DNA of 64,000 nucleotides from Aspidiotus rigidus (lineage: Eukaryota > Arthropoda > Insecta > Hemiptera > Diaspididae), in NCBI GenBank assembly GCA_035079385.1, contig JAVHKY010000004.1:11935001-11999000 (forward strand). Reading direction: 5' to 3'. The translations under genes and the position numbers were made by a program. Shown here one piece after another: positions 21,408 through 31,464 of the stretch (the stretch's first letter is position 1; every line of letters starts with the position of its first letter). Under the pieces are notes generated by a model that worked only from the letters and a program-made list of their open reading frames with translations, did not search any database and was not told where the DNA came from.

Positions 21408-22239
21408 TTAAAATTTCGACTCTCAAGCTATATATGATAGGAGGGGGACTTGGAAAAATTTCAGTCTTTGTGAGATTGGGTAATCTGCGTTGAGTGGGAG
21501 ATCATTTATGGCTACCAGGAAGAGGAGGACGCTGAGGACCTCTCCTTGTGAGATACAATTTTCGACTCTGTAGGGTGAGGAGAATTTATCCTGTAGTCTA
21601 ACGATCTATCCTGTAAAAAACTTTGTAAAATGTTTGCTAAATTGCCTTTAAGACCGAAATTATATAGCTTTTGGCATATATAGTGTCTCTAAACTCGGTA
21701 GTATGCTTCTTGAAGATCGTAGAATGTAGTGTATAGAGGGGATTTTGAAAGGAAGGCTTCTTCCACTTGGTTTTGAAGGTCTGAAAGAGCTTGTATTGTG
21801 TTTCGACCTCTTCTGAAGCCATATTGTATCGGTGATAGCAAGTTATTTTGTTCCAGAAACCACCAGAGTATTTTATTAATTATTTTTTGGAATACTGTAG
21901 TTTGCCCAAAACACTGGTAAGTGCGATGGGTCGGTAAGATGCCGGAAGTGGGGGGTCTGTGTTAGGTCTCAAAAGAGGGAGAATGAAGGCTAGTTTCCAA
22001 TCTGAGGGGTAAAATCTTGTGAAAGAATATTATTGAAGAGTGATAGAAGATATTCGAGAGCGCTTGGATGTAATTTTTTTTTTTAGCATGGCAGCATGAA
22101 TGTCATCAGGTCCTGGTGATGCGTCTTTAAGATTTTTGTGAAGCGTCGTGGAGAATTCAGCTGGAGAATACTCAATCAACAAACTTGTCATCTTCTTTTC
22201 TTCTTCTCTGTATCCCTTTTAAAAATATACACTACCTAA

Positions 22240-24470
22240 AGGAAATCGTCGAAAAGAAGTCCGATCTGTACCAATTTCCTATGCGTGAAAAACCTCGTTT
22301 CGTCTGTACTTCAAGGGTCGACAGTCAACAGTTTGACACCCTTATAATGAATCCAAAATGAAGAAATGTCATGACAATACCGATGTTTTGTACAGGTGTG
22401 AAGATGAATATTATGCGTGTAGACATAGTATTTACATCTCGAGTGTGTATTTGTGGACTCGAACATGCCAAAGTATTAACAAAGAGGCAAAGTATCATAC
22501 GATGTTCGTGAGGATGACTATACATCTCGAGAACAGCACAATTACGAAACAATTCCCTCATAAATATCGCATCACCCTCTGAGTTACAACAAGAAATCGT
22601 GAAATCAACGACGAGCATACCATACGTACAATATTCAACAATATGCGGTACGTGTGTACCGCGAAATTATGATGGGGAATCGTGCTTTTTCAGGCGAATT
22701 ACAAGATGGCTGCTCTCGCGTACCGCCCGCTTATGGTAAACGCGACTCAGCGTGGTTCGACGACGTAGAGATGCATGAGTTATCCTATACGGCAATAGAA
22801 TCCCTAATGGTGCTCGCGTACATGTACAGTATTTGTTTTTTTCATTATGTCCTTGACGAGAGAATCCAGTTTTCTTGAATTTACGTGCCAATCGACTATT
22901 CTGTATACAGTATAATATACTTGCATATAGTATTCGAAAGATACATAAATTATGCGAATGAAAGCTAATTTACATCATTGAGTATACATGAAAATGTATA
23001 CATTTTGATTCGAACTCCGGACTTCACATAACGTAGTATATTATAGCAGCTAATCTAAGTTATTCAAAATAGAACAAACTACTATCACAGATATTCTGGT
23101 AAAATTACCAACCTAGAAATTCTCAATTCTATCCCAGAAATTTTCAGAAAATTTCCTTGTAAGTTGAATGGCTATAGGTAATGCAGTAAAAAATATCGGA
23201 ATTGTACCTATGGGTTCTCATTTAACGACCAATTATCGTTATGCTACCTCTTAAATTAGATAATCCATCGATATTTTGGGCATAATGTCATTTATATTCG
23301 TATTCTTGACACATATTGAATTATTTATCAAATGCTCGAGGTAGAATCGGCAATTCATTAATACTAAGTACCTATGATAAAATAATACTTGAGAGTAAGT
23401 ATAAAACATTTTTTTATCGAAGAATGGGTATTAGTGAGTACATAAAAGCTCATTGATCTTAATTATTCAACTAGAACGATAGACAATCGAAAAAAATAAT
23501 CGCACCATATAAAACGAGAGAGAAAAGAAAATTCTTTCGATAGGTACCATGACTTCTTTCATATGAGTAGTACTGAGAATTGTGTCGACTGGACGACTTT
23601 CCATTCAAACGAAATTTCCTTTCTACTTGAGTCACTCATAGTAATTCGTCAACAGAGGAAAATACACGCGAGTATACACACGTATATAATTATTATGATG
23701 ATGACTCTTTTATGATATCAAAATATGTATCAGCGGTTTGTTTTTCAGTCAGGCCCTGTATTTACTCAATATATTCGTGTTATCCACGAGTTTACACATT
23801 TAATAAAATGAACATTTTTTTTTAGAGATAATTGCTCTCATTTAATAAATTGACTTAATGTGAAAACAAGCGGAAATCATCTTCTATTTTATCGACGGCA
23901 TACAAAATTTGTTACTTAAATCGAAGAGAATTTTTTTTTATATACTTTATACTATTTCATCATTTTTGGTATCTTAATCATTGATCATCAAAGAATGTTT
24001 TACGGAAATATAATATTAGAAACGTTGAAAGATTCCCAACGATAACTTTTATTCATTTTCTGAGCTCAGCCGTAGGTTTTCTACCATCTTCGGTGTCATT
24101 ATGGAAATGCCATAGGATGATATCTTCAATTACTTCAATCTCCCGTCAATAAACTATCAATAAATAGTGCTACATAAGTAGCCTACTAATTAAATTAAAA
24201 TAAATAAAAAAATGTTCTGACGGAGTCAAATAAATAAAGATGTAGACACCCAAGCGGTTAACGAAAGATGGAAAATTGGAATTTTAGTTTATAACGCTAT
24301 AACGTCTTTCACAATCAAATTCGTTCTGTTGACGTCTTGAAAAATGTATAATATCCTGACAATAATCACACGTATCGCTCGAAAAAAAATACTTTCAATA
24401 ACCGCGAACGTCTGTAAAACATAACAGTTACATCTCTCGTTGCAATTGCCATATCATTGCTGATCAGACC
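22240..24470. other. No gene supported
   Basis: AT-rich. Overlapping frames on both strands at 22325-22891 are shadows of one another without recognisable motifs. Runs of T occur near 23814 and 23931. No repeat partner was found in the window. Confidence 0.4.
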
Positions 24471-24477
24471 AAGGAAT

Positions 24478-24713
24478 ACTGGCACAAATTCTTCATTAAT
24501 GCGGGTATTTATGACGCACGGTTAGAGAAAATGGGAATTAATGTTGTTGGAGATTCTATCGCCATCGTGGAGTATGTGAAAAATATCAAAAAACAGGAGG
24601 AATTGGTTGTGACGACAGCAGGATTGAGTGAAGGAACGTTTCCAAGATGTCGCCCTCAAACCAACATCCGCCAAATTGCTGCAAAAAAATTCTCCATCAT
24701 CTTGACAAAGTGA
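24478..24713 (+). CDS. Possible SAM-like exon or relic
   Basis: From an AG at 24476-24477 the frame reads QTKEYWHKFFINAGIYDARL, then EKMGINVVGDSIAIVEYVKN and ends at TGA (24711-24713). The blocks EYWHKFFINAGI and MGINVVGDSIAIVEYVKNIK resemble the first and last helices of a SAM domain (WxxFFxxAGI...LGIxxVGDxIAILxxxK), with the middle helices missing. Part of it is duplicated downstream at 25093. It could be a shortened exon, a retro-copy or a captured fragment. Similarity is from memory and weak. Confidence 0.25.
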
Positions 24714-25608
24714 CTAAGGAAATTGTTCAAGCTTTGTCCCGTGGACGCAGTAAAGTTTGTGACCCGTCGTAATTTGGCAAAAAATCCCAAGAATGAAAAA
24801 CCTTTACGTAAATATCTAATTGAAAACAACACTAAAAGATAGTAAATACAAGTATGTCTCTGTAGAAAAGTTCTCCGACCAAATTTATCTAGCCTACAAA
24901 TTCTTTATAGGGTTAGGGCAATATTAGGCCTAGTATAAAGGAGCGTAGACCTAGTAGTATAAACCTAGCATAACTTCAGTACACTGCTCTAGTACAAACC
25001 AGGCCAGGGGAAAACGAAGATTTCTGAGGGGGGAGCACTCGTAGATTTCTGAATCAGCCACGCGGTAGATATGGGTGAAGGGGGAGGGGCAAGATTCTAT
25101 CGCCATCGTGGAGTATGTGAAAAATATCAAAAAACAGGAGGAATTGGTTGTGACGACAGCAGGATTGAGTGAAGGAAGGTTTCCAGAGATGTCGCCTTCA
25201 AACCAACATCCGCCAAATTGCTGAAAAAAAATTCTCCATCATCTTGACAAAGTGACTAAGGAAATTGTTCAAGCTTTGTCCCGTGGACGCGCAGTAAAGT
25301 TTGTGACCCGTCGTAATTTGGCAAAAAATCCCAAGAATGAAAAACCTTTACGTAAATATCTAATTGAAAACAACACTAAAAGATAGTAAATACAAGTATG
25401 TCTCTGTAGAAAAGTTCTCCGACCAAATTTATCTAGCCTACAAATTCTTTAGGGTTAGGGCAATATTAGGCCTAGTATAAACCTAGTATAACTTCAGTAC
25501 ACTGCTCTAGTACAAACCAGACCGGGGGAACACGAAGAATTCTGAGGGAGGAGCTTTCGTAGATTTCTGAATCACCCACGGGGTAGATATGGGTGAAGGG
25601 GGAGGGGC
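24552..25608 (+). repeat. 541-bp tandem duplication
   Basis: The segment starting GATTCTATCGCCATCGTGGA at 24552 restarts at 25093 and stays nearly identical to GGGTGAAGGGGGAGGGGC (about 25072-25090 and 25589-25607). Differences are a few substitutions and short indels, including about 25 bases present only in copy 1 near 24937-24960. The unit contains the end of the SAM-like frame and a CCTAGTATA block. The low divergence implies a recent duplication. Confidence 0.9.
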
Positions 25609-26080
25609 ACTCGCAAAATTTCAAATTAGGGGTCAGGGCAGAGTGAAGACATGAAAAATATGAAATAAAATTAAAAATTTGATTAAAACACATCAATTGG
25701 AAAATAAGATGAATCCCGCTGATAATATGCCTACTCATATGGGAGAAAATATTTCTTTAAAATTATAAAAAATTAATTCGAATTAAATTAATTGAATGAG
25801 GACTTGGAAAATTCAGATTCATTCATGATGTAATTCATTTTTTTTAATATAAAATTATTTTCAATATGAATTTATATAATTTAAAATTAGTTTATTATTC
25901 TTTCCTTCATCATCATTTGAAATTAAATACAATAATATAGATGGAATTGAAATAAAATTAAATGATAAAATATTCAATTGAATTTTTATACTTTTGTTCT
26001 TGAATAATTTATTTTCGAGATTCACCTTCTGCTTCCTCTACTTAACCCAACTATGCAACTCCTTAACCATCCTTCGCAAT
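25609..26080. other. No gene seen
   Basis: Very AT-rich sequence dominated by AATTAAATT-type words. Confidence 0.45.
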
Positions 26081-26084
26081 CATA

Positions 26085-26235
26085 CAGAGGCACTATCAGA
26101 TAACTTCCCTTTCATCCCCAACTTATTCAACTTTCTATATCAAGCCAACTTCCTCTCACGCTCGCCGAGCTGATAGCCTTAAAGGTAGGCGGCTAGCAGC
26201 TTGTAAATTAAAATAAAAATAAAAAATTTCATTTA
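26085..26235 (+). mobile_element. 3' tail of RNase H-bearing non-LTR element
   Basis: Contains AGCCAACTTCCTCTCACGC and the conserved 3'-terminal hairpin: arms CGAGCT 26166-26171 and AGCTTG 26198-26203, followed by an A-rich tail. The same sequence occurs inverted at 27134-27285. Only the 3' untranslated end is present. Confidence 0.6.
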
Positions 26236-26239
26236 ATTT

Positions 26240-27125
26240 CAAATCTTTAGAATTAATTTGCACTGTAGATTAGAGAGAAATTTTTCACTTTTCAAAAAAG
26301 GAATTGAATGATGGGGGGGGGGAGGGTCTAAGTTTGTAAATTTGTATAGTTTTTCTCATACCACCATTCCTTGTTCTTAAATTTCATGTGATCTGTGATT
26401 TTCGGACTTTGTTTCAAATTATTTCCATTTCTCATTTTTTATTGTTTTAAATTGGTGGCTTTGGTTCTTGAATTTGATGCTTTAATAATCTCCGCCATAT
26501 ACCGCATTTTTTAAATGATCAAAGTTCTCATCTTCTTATTCATAATCTTATAGTCCTATTTTTGTTACCTACCATTGTATTGAAAATTTTGATTTAGTGT
26601 GATTTAAAATTTTGTTTTGTCTATATCAACAGGTTACAAACTTTGTAATTACATATAAGAAATTGAAATCTAAATAATAAAGAAAATGAAAATAATAGTA
26701 ATCCATCCTCGCTTGCCCTAGATAAGGGCATAATGGGGATGCATAAATTGTTGATTGTTCAGAATTGTAGAAGAAAGATAAATTAATCAAATTCAAAACA
26801 GAAAAAATTATTAAAAATTTAACTAAATGAATTATAATTAATTTAGTTTTATTTTTAAATCAAAATGATTTATTATAGCCTACATGTCATTCTATTAGAA
26901 CAATTTTCTATTATTATTTTAAATGAACATACGAAAATAAAATAAATTCATTTAAATATCCTAGTTCTCCATCAGTCATAAGTTTTGGTACATAGACAAG
27001 GAATGTCTGGGGAGCAGGACCTAACATTAATTTTTTTCAAAATTTATTGCCTTCTTATCACCCTTTCTCTTGCTTCATCCGACTTTCTGGATGACCTATC
27101 TTATCTAAATATTACCCATTTTAAC
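26240..27125. other. No gene seen
   Basis: AT-rich spacer between two oppositely oriented retroelement tails, with a G-rich run near 26311-26326. Confidence 0.4.
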
Positions 27126-27131
27126 TTTTAA

Positions 27132-27133
<2 letters not shown>

Positions 27134-27171
<38 letters not shown>

Positions 27172-27285
27172 TTAACGAGCTACTAGCTGCCTGCCTTCAG
27201 GGCTATGAGCTCGGCTAGATTGTGTGATTATATGCGTGAGAGGAAGTTGGCTTGTTGTAAAAAGTTGAATATGTTAGGGATTTGA
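27134..27285 (-). mobile_element. 3' tail of RNase H-bearing non-LTR element with 35-A tail
   Basis: On the minus strand the sequence AAGCCAACTTCCTCTCACGC is followed by the hairpin (arms 27208-27213 and 27176-27181 in plus coordinates) and a tail of 35 consecutive A (T-run 27134-27168). The long pure tail suggests this is one of the younger insertions. Confidence 0.65.
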
Positions 27286-27560
27286 CAAACTCATTCAGAA
27301 AAAAATAATCTTTTGGTTTTTACCCTCTCAATCAGATTTCTATCCGTTCTCGTATCGAAAAAATACAATTTCTTTGATACATCCGTGAAGAACTCAAAAA
27401 ATTGGTACTAACGTAAAGCACGTCCTGATGTTCATGAGTCATCACTTTTCACAAAAACAAGATATTGTCGTAAAGTATAGAGGGAAAGCTTTCTTTTCAA
27501 TAAGGCACTGGAGTTGGTAAATCGCAAAAAATCGTGATCAGTCATAGTAAACAATAGGTA

Positions 27561-27566
27561 TTTATT
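27561..27566 (-). terminator. Candidate polyadenylation signal
   Basis: AATAAA on the minus strand, about 250 bases downstream of the stop codon at 27811-27813. It is placed as expected for the 3' end of the three-exon gene. A single hexamer in AT-rich DNA is weak evidence on its own. Confidence 0.3.
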
Positions 27567-27810
27567 TTGAGCTAGAAAATAGAACAAAAAACGGTCATCA
27601 TGAGCAGCTAGTAAATTATATAGGAGTACTGAAACTTTCATCGAGTTTTTTCATCATTTGACTATTCGTGTGAAATCAGAAAAAAGGAGGAAAAAGCTCA
27701 CTGGTTGGTGATCCCTTCCTATTCCAATTTACAAATTCTGACATCTCATTAGAGAGGGTGAACTTTTCGTCTCACCACCGCTACATATGTTTTCTTTTCA
27801 AACTTGAAGA

Positions 27811-28499
27811 TTACATTCGGACTATTTCATTCATTTCCGCGCAATTCCTCTCAAGGGAGAATTCATTGTTCTCAAGTTCATCCTGTAAATTTATCTTTTG
27901 ATATTACTATCAATGGAAAAATGGTGTTCAAATGATGCACATCAGTCTGAGGTGCGAAATTAAGAGAAATAAAGGGTGCTACAGTTTTGAATGTTCCATC
28001 GACAAATTATCAGTATGCAACCCTTATGACAATTTATCGTCCAAGTTTTGGCGAACATGAACAAGAGATTGTTACTTACCTGAAGATGGACTAATGTCGA
28101 CCAGAAGATATTACTTCTTTTGTAACGTTGGAAGGGACGTCGGAAATCAATCCACAAGTTGTCTTGGTCTTTTCGGAATCCCAACCGAAGATGTGTAGCG
28201 TTTGTTTCTCCAAAAGCTTGCTTGGAGTCAGTGCAGTTTGAATCATTTGCAGCTTTGAATTGATCACTGTAAGAGAAATTGTCCGTTTTGTAATATTAAG
28301 GCTAATGCAATCGAGTGTGAGCTTATACGAAGTATTATTTTCGTATTATAAATTATTTTCAAATACATCTTAGCTGGTCACAACAACGTGCTTCATACTA
28401 CTCACGTCTCTCTCTCGCTCTCTCCCTTACCTTTCTTCATCAGTAATATCCCACATGCAAAAGTATAATTGGTTGCATCCTTTCGTTCTACACTGGTCA
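27811..28499 (-). CDS. Last three exons of a probable secreted or membrane protein gene
   Basis: Three minus-strand exons agree in splice sites and phase. Exon 28499-28431 follows a strong CCCTCTCTTAG acceptor and encodes DQCRTKGCNQLYFCMWDITD plus two residues, ending at donor GTAAGG after two bases of a codon. Exon 28266-28080 follows TTTCTCTTACAG, supplies the missing base, stays open for 62 codons (with RLGFRKDQDNLWIDFRRPFQ) and ends at GTAAGT in phase 0. Exon 27882-27811 follows TTTACAG and reads DELENNEFSLERNCAEMNEI up to TAA. The 197- and 164-bp introns are typical of insects. Five cysteines and three N-glycosylation sequons (NDS, NCT, NAT) suggest an extracellular segment. Upstream exons and the family were not recognised. 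Confidence 0.6.
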
Positions 28500-29240
28500 C
28501 TAAGAGAGGGAGTTCAAATAGTTCAGTGTCATTCAAAAAACACAAGATTTAAAGAAGGAAAAAGGATCCGATCTCCCAGTTTTCATAAACTTTTCTACTC
28601 CCGTATAAGACTAAGGAACAAAATTTAGTAGGTATTGTAAATTAGTCCCCCTGTGTTCATTCGTGTGCGTTTTTGCTATGTAGACCAAACGTAGGATAAG
28701 CACGTGTTACACGAACGTTCGTATACTTCTAATAACAATCACTTTTAATAAACATTTTACGCTTCAGCGCTTCTTTTTATTTTCTCTTTCTTTTGAAATG
28801 TGTTATAGTTCATACTTAGGTCATTGTCATAGCTCTGTCCCATTGGTAAGTTGGTTTTGTTAATTCGGAAAGAGTTTGTACATGCATCCACGCGATGAAT
28901 GAAAATGATCGATAGATTTTCGTTTGAAATAAATTTTTAATTCACTTAATGTGAACGATAGAAGCGTGCATACGTTTGTAAACATTATTTAGTTCATCTT
29001 TATCGTGGACTGGGGTCGAGAATGGGATCTGAAGCCTTTGGAACCGCGATGAGTGATTCTCCAAAAAAATGAGAATTTCAGTTTTTTTTTTCTGAATTTG
29101 AAATATTGATTTTCAATATTTTTTTTTGTGGAATATCTCACATATATATTCCTGAGAATATACATATTAGAGGTTGGTCATATACAGGAGACCCCCTCCT
29201 GCGGTGCCGAGGGCGACCTTGTTCACTACGGTGGAAATCC
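28500..29240. other. No exon identified; presumed upstream intron or intergenic
   Basis: Should contain or lead to the missing 5' exons of the minus-strand gene. No exon ending in the required phase (two bases of a codon before GT) was identified with confidence. Confidence 0.3.
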
Positions 29241-29248
29241 ACTATTAA

Positions 29249-29660
29249 CAGGGAACCTGTTTTATGGGAGGCTTTTTGAGAAATTTGCCGTGCGCCGTCC
29301 GCCGCCCAGCAAAAAACTTGGAAAAACGACGGTTTCCTTAACGAAGTTAAACGAGGAACGCAAGGGCCCTGTTTTATGAGTCAAATGGGATTTGGTATTG
29401 AAAATTCAAGGAAGCCTAGACCTAGATAAAGCTAGTATAAAGAAGGCCTAGACCTACTATAAGCCTAGTATAATATAGTTTGAGAGTCTAAATTTTTCTC
29501 GAATCTCCAGCTATATATGATAGTTCGAAAGTTGAAATTTTTCCAAGTCCCTCTCCTATCATATATGGCTCGAGACTCGAAATTTTTTCAAGTTTTTTGC
29601 TGGACAGCGGACGGCGCACGGCAAATTTCTCAAAAAGCCCCCCATAAAACAGGTTCCGTG
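29249..29660. mobile_element. TTAA-flanked hairpin element, copy 2
   Basis: Same family as 20980-21407: left end CAGGGAACCTGTTTTATGGG after TTAA (29245-29248), right end CCCATAAAACAGGTTCCGTG before TTAA (29661-29664). About 412 bp. The inner segment reads GACGGTTTCCTTAACGAAGT and CTAGACCTAGATAAAGCTAG, as in copy 1. Confidence 0.75.
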
Positions 29661-29664
29661 TTAA

Positions 29665-29845
29665 AATTTCGACTCTCGAGCTAGACTCTCAAACTACTAG
29701 GCTTACAGTAGGTCTAGGCCTTGTTTATACTAGCTTTAGGTCTAGGCTTCCTTGAATTTTCAATACCAAATCCCATTTGACTCATAAAACAGGTTCCCTG
29801 AGTTCCTCGTTCAACTTCGTTAAGGAAGCCGTCGTTTTTCCTTCG
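29665..29845 (-). repeat. Inverted partial copy of the hairpin element
   Basis: Directly right of copy 2, the inner segment recurs in reverse: TAGGTCTAGGCTTCCTTGAA, CATAAAACAGGTTCCCTGAG and AACTTCGTTAAGGAAGCCGT. The whole 29245-29845 block is therefore a composite palindrome. Confidence 0.7.
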
Positions 29846-30310
29846 TAGTATATGCGCATTTGATCGTCTTCTACTTCTCTTCAACATTTCAGATAACAAT
29901 GTACGATCATATGGATCCAGAAATTATGGAATTAGATGACTAATTTATCGGTTACATCGATATACCTGTCGAAAAAAGCAGAACATTCCGTCGTAGAGTC
30001 CTAGCTTAAAATTCCAAAAAGTCACTACAATGGAAGGAAGACCTTGTCCACTACGATGGAGGATTTTGACATTATGCGAACCTATCGGCCAATGGTTCAA
30101 TCAAAATAGAAGAACGAATGGCGATCAGCTTCAGAAGTGTTACACTCATCTAAAATTACTAATGTCGTGGATCCAATGGTCATTCCCCTTGCCATATTGC
30201 TGTCCACTACAATGGATTGAAAAAAATTGGAATCGTATTTTTTCATAAAAATCTTATCTAAGAGGGGCAATAAGTTCTAAAAAAAGAAATTCCCAAGACT
30301 GACGTGTGAT
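29846..30310. other. No firm gene; possible short terminal exon near 29890
   Basis: After an acceptor-like CTTCAACATTTCAG, a frame at 29894-29944 reads ITMYDHMDPEIMELDD then TAA. No partner exon was found. The rest, including a frame at 30030-30248, has no recognisable motif. Confidence 0.2.
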
Positions 30311-30312
30311 AA

Positions 30313-30743
30313 GGGAACGTACTCAAACTACGTGACCATTTTAGGGGGGTTGTCAAAATACTACGCCAGGTAGGGGGGAGGGGTTTCAGGGTTTGGTCAC
30401 GTGGTTCAATTGTCTGGGAAGTTTAGCGTTATTTTTTAGAGCTGTTCTTTAATTTTTCTCCTGAATAAAGCCTTCAAAATCCTGCAGACATGTCCGAAAT
30501 TGACTTTTTCAACTTCAACCAACATCACACGAATAAAAATTTACCTTTTGAAAGATGCGTAATAGTATGATAGTAATTTAAAATTATCCAGGGCAATATA
30601 TTGGGGGGGGGAAACAAGAAAACACTACGGGAAAATTAGTGTGTGTGTGTGGGAGGGGGTTCCAGTGTATACTACGGATATCACGAAGGGAGGGGGGTGT
30701 AAAAAGTCGGTAAAAATGGGTCACGTAGTTTGGGTACGTTCCC
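30313..30743. mobile_element. MITE with GGGAACGTAC terminal repeats, TAA target
   Basis: The left end GGGAACGTACTCAAACTACG and the inverted right end GGGAACGTACCCAAACTACG agree over 24 of 25 bases. TAA flanks both sides (30310-30312 and 30744-30746), as in PIF/Harbinger targets. The element is 431 bp and non-coding; the plus-strand frame starting at 30641 runs out of it by chance. The TIR is related to that of the 16090-16425 MITE. Confidence 0.8.
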
Positions 30744-30746
30744 TAA

Positions 30747-31350
30747 TAACATACCAAGAGACCATTTTGGTTACATTCCTCATTAAACTCATTATTTCTA
30801 TTACGTCCTCGAAGTGGATTAAATTTTGTCCGCATTACGAAGGAAAAAAAAGGATTTCTAAGCTTCTACACCCTGTGGCGGTTGTGCGTTTCACTTCAAA
30901 ATTTTTTGATTCTTATGAACTTACTGCGGTACACCTCCCCTACATGTGACTCGTATAAGTTTGACTTTTTTCTTGCCCAATGACTTCTGTATATACAATC
31001 AATACAAAAACGTGATGGTATTACTGTCCTCTACAATGGAAAAAATGGGTTATCCGAACACTGTCCTGAATTGTGGCGAAAGGGTGGGAGACAGTGAATT
31101 GCTGGGTGAAATAGAGGAGATTCTCAACTACAGATTTGACCACATGAACTTCACTACAACATTCTTAGTCTTGCCAAAACAGTGCCATTACATGAAATTC
31201 TGTTTTTTCCGGAGAATCACTACATATTTTATCTCAATTCATTTGTCTGCACATAATTTTCTCTGCCTAATCTGTATTTTTGTGATGTGAGGAGGAGGTT
31301 TCATTAGAGGTTAGTAAAATTTCAGGTTTTCTTAAGGTACTTCAGCGAAC
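30747..31350. other. No gene supported
   Basis: A 114-codon plus-strand frame (30946-31290) has no recognisable motif. Treated as a chance frame or unplaced exon material. Confidence 0.3.
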
Positions 31351-31364
31351 ATAAATTTTTAACA

Positions 31365-31460
31365 AGAGACCTGTTTTTTCGGAAAAAACGTCCGCCGGCC
31401 ACCGTCTAGCCGACGGGCAAAGCTCGGAGCCAAAAATTTTCCAAGTCCCCCTCCTGTTAT
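31365..31460. repeat. Decayed end of the TTAA hairpin family
   Basis: TAACAAGAGACCTGTTTTTT, then CGTCCGCCGGCC and CCAAGTCCCCCTCCTGTTAT, match the family end and its CAAGTCCCCCTCCTATCAT unit with many changes. Confidence 0.4.
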
Positions 31461-31464
31461 ATAT

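Larger units (their letters stand above)
17267..22235 (-). mobile_element. RNase H-bearing non-LTR retrotransposon, interrupted by three inserts
   Basis: Minus strand, 5' to 3': DASPGPDDIHAAMLK near 22110; a frameshifted SYRPIALTS-type segment; QYGFRRGRNTIQALSDLQNQ and TTFYDLQEAYY (motif A, degenerate) at 21690-21840; GEVLSVLLFLVAINDLPLNA near 21480-21550; then, beyond the inserts, AKFLGLLLDQKLSWVTHIKL (about 19050), RNase H with LTDGSK (18220), AELNGI (18105), LLTDSLSS (18040) and WIPGHVNFPLHDDVNEAAKK (17880); then RLRIGHTRLTHTYLL near 17640 and a poly(A) tail (T-run 17267-17284). It is 5'-truncated: no endonuclease was found. Inserts: hAT MITE 18525-18732, the array and flanks at about 19265-20975, and the hairpin element 20980-21407. 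Stops and frameshifts make it inactive. Confidence 0.8.

Noticed and set aside
22325..22891. Paired open frames on both strands
   Set aside because: Mutual shadows with no motif and no splice partner.
23005..23025. tRNA B-box-like word (GATTCGAACTCC)
   Set aside because: No matching A box, acceptor stem or cloverleaf could be formed around it.
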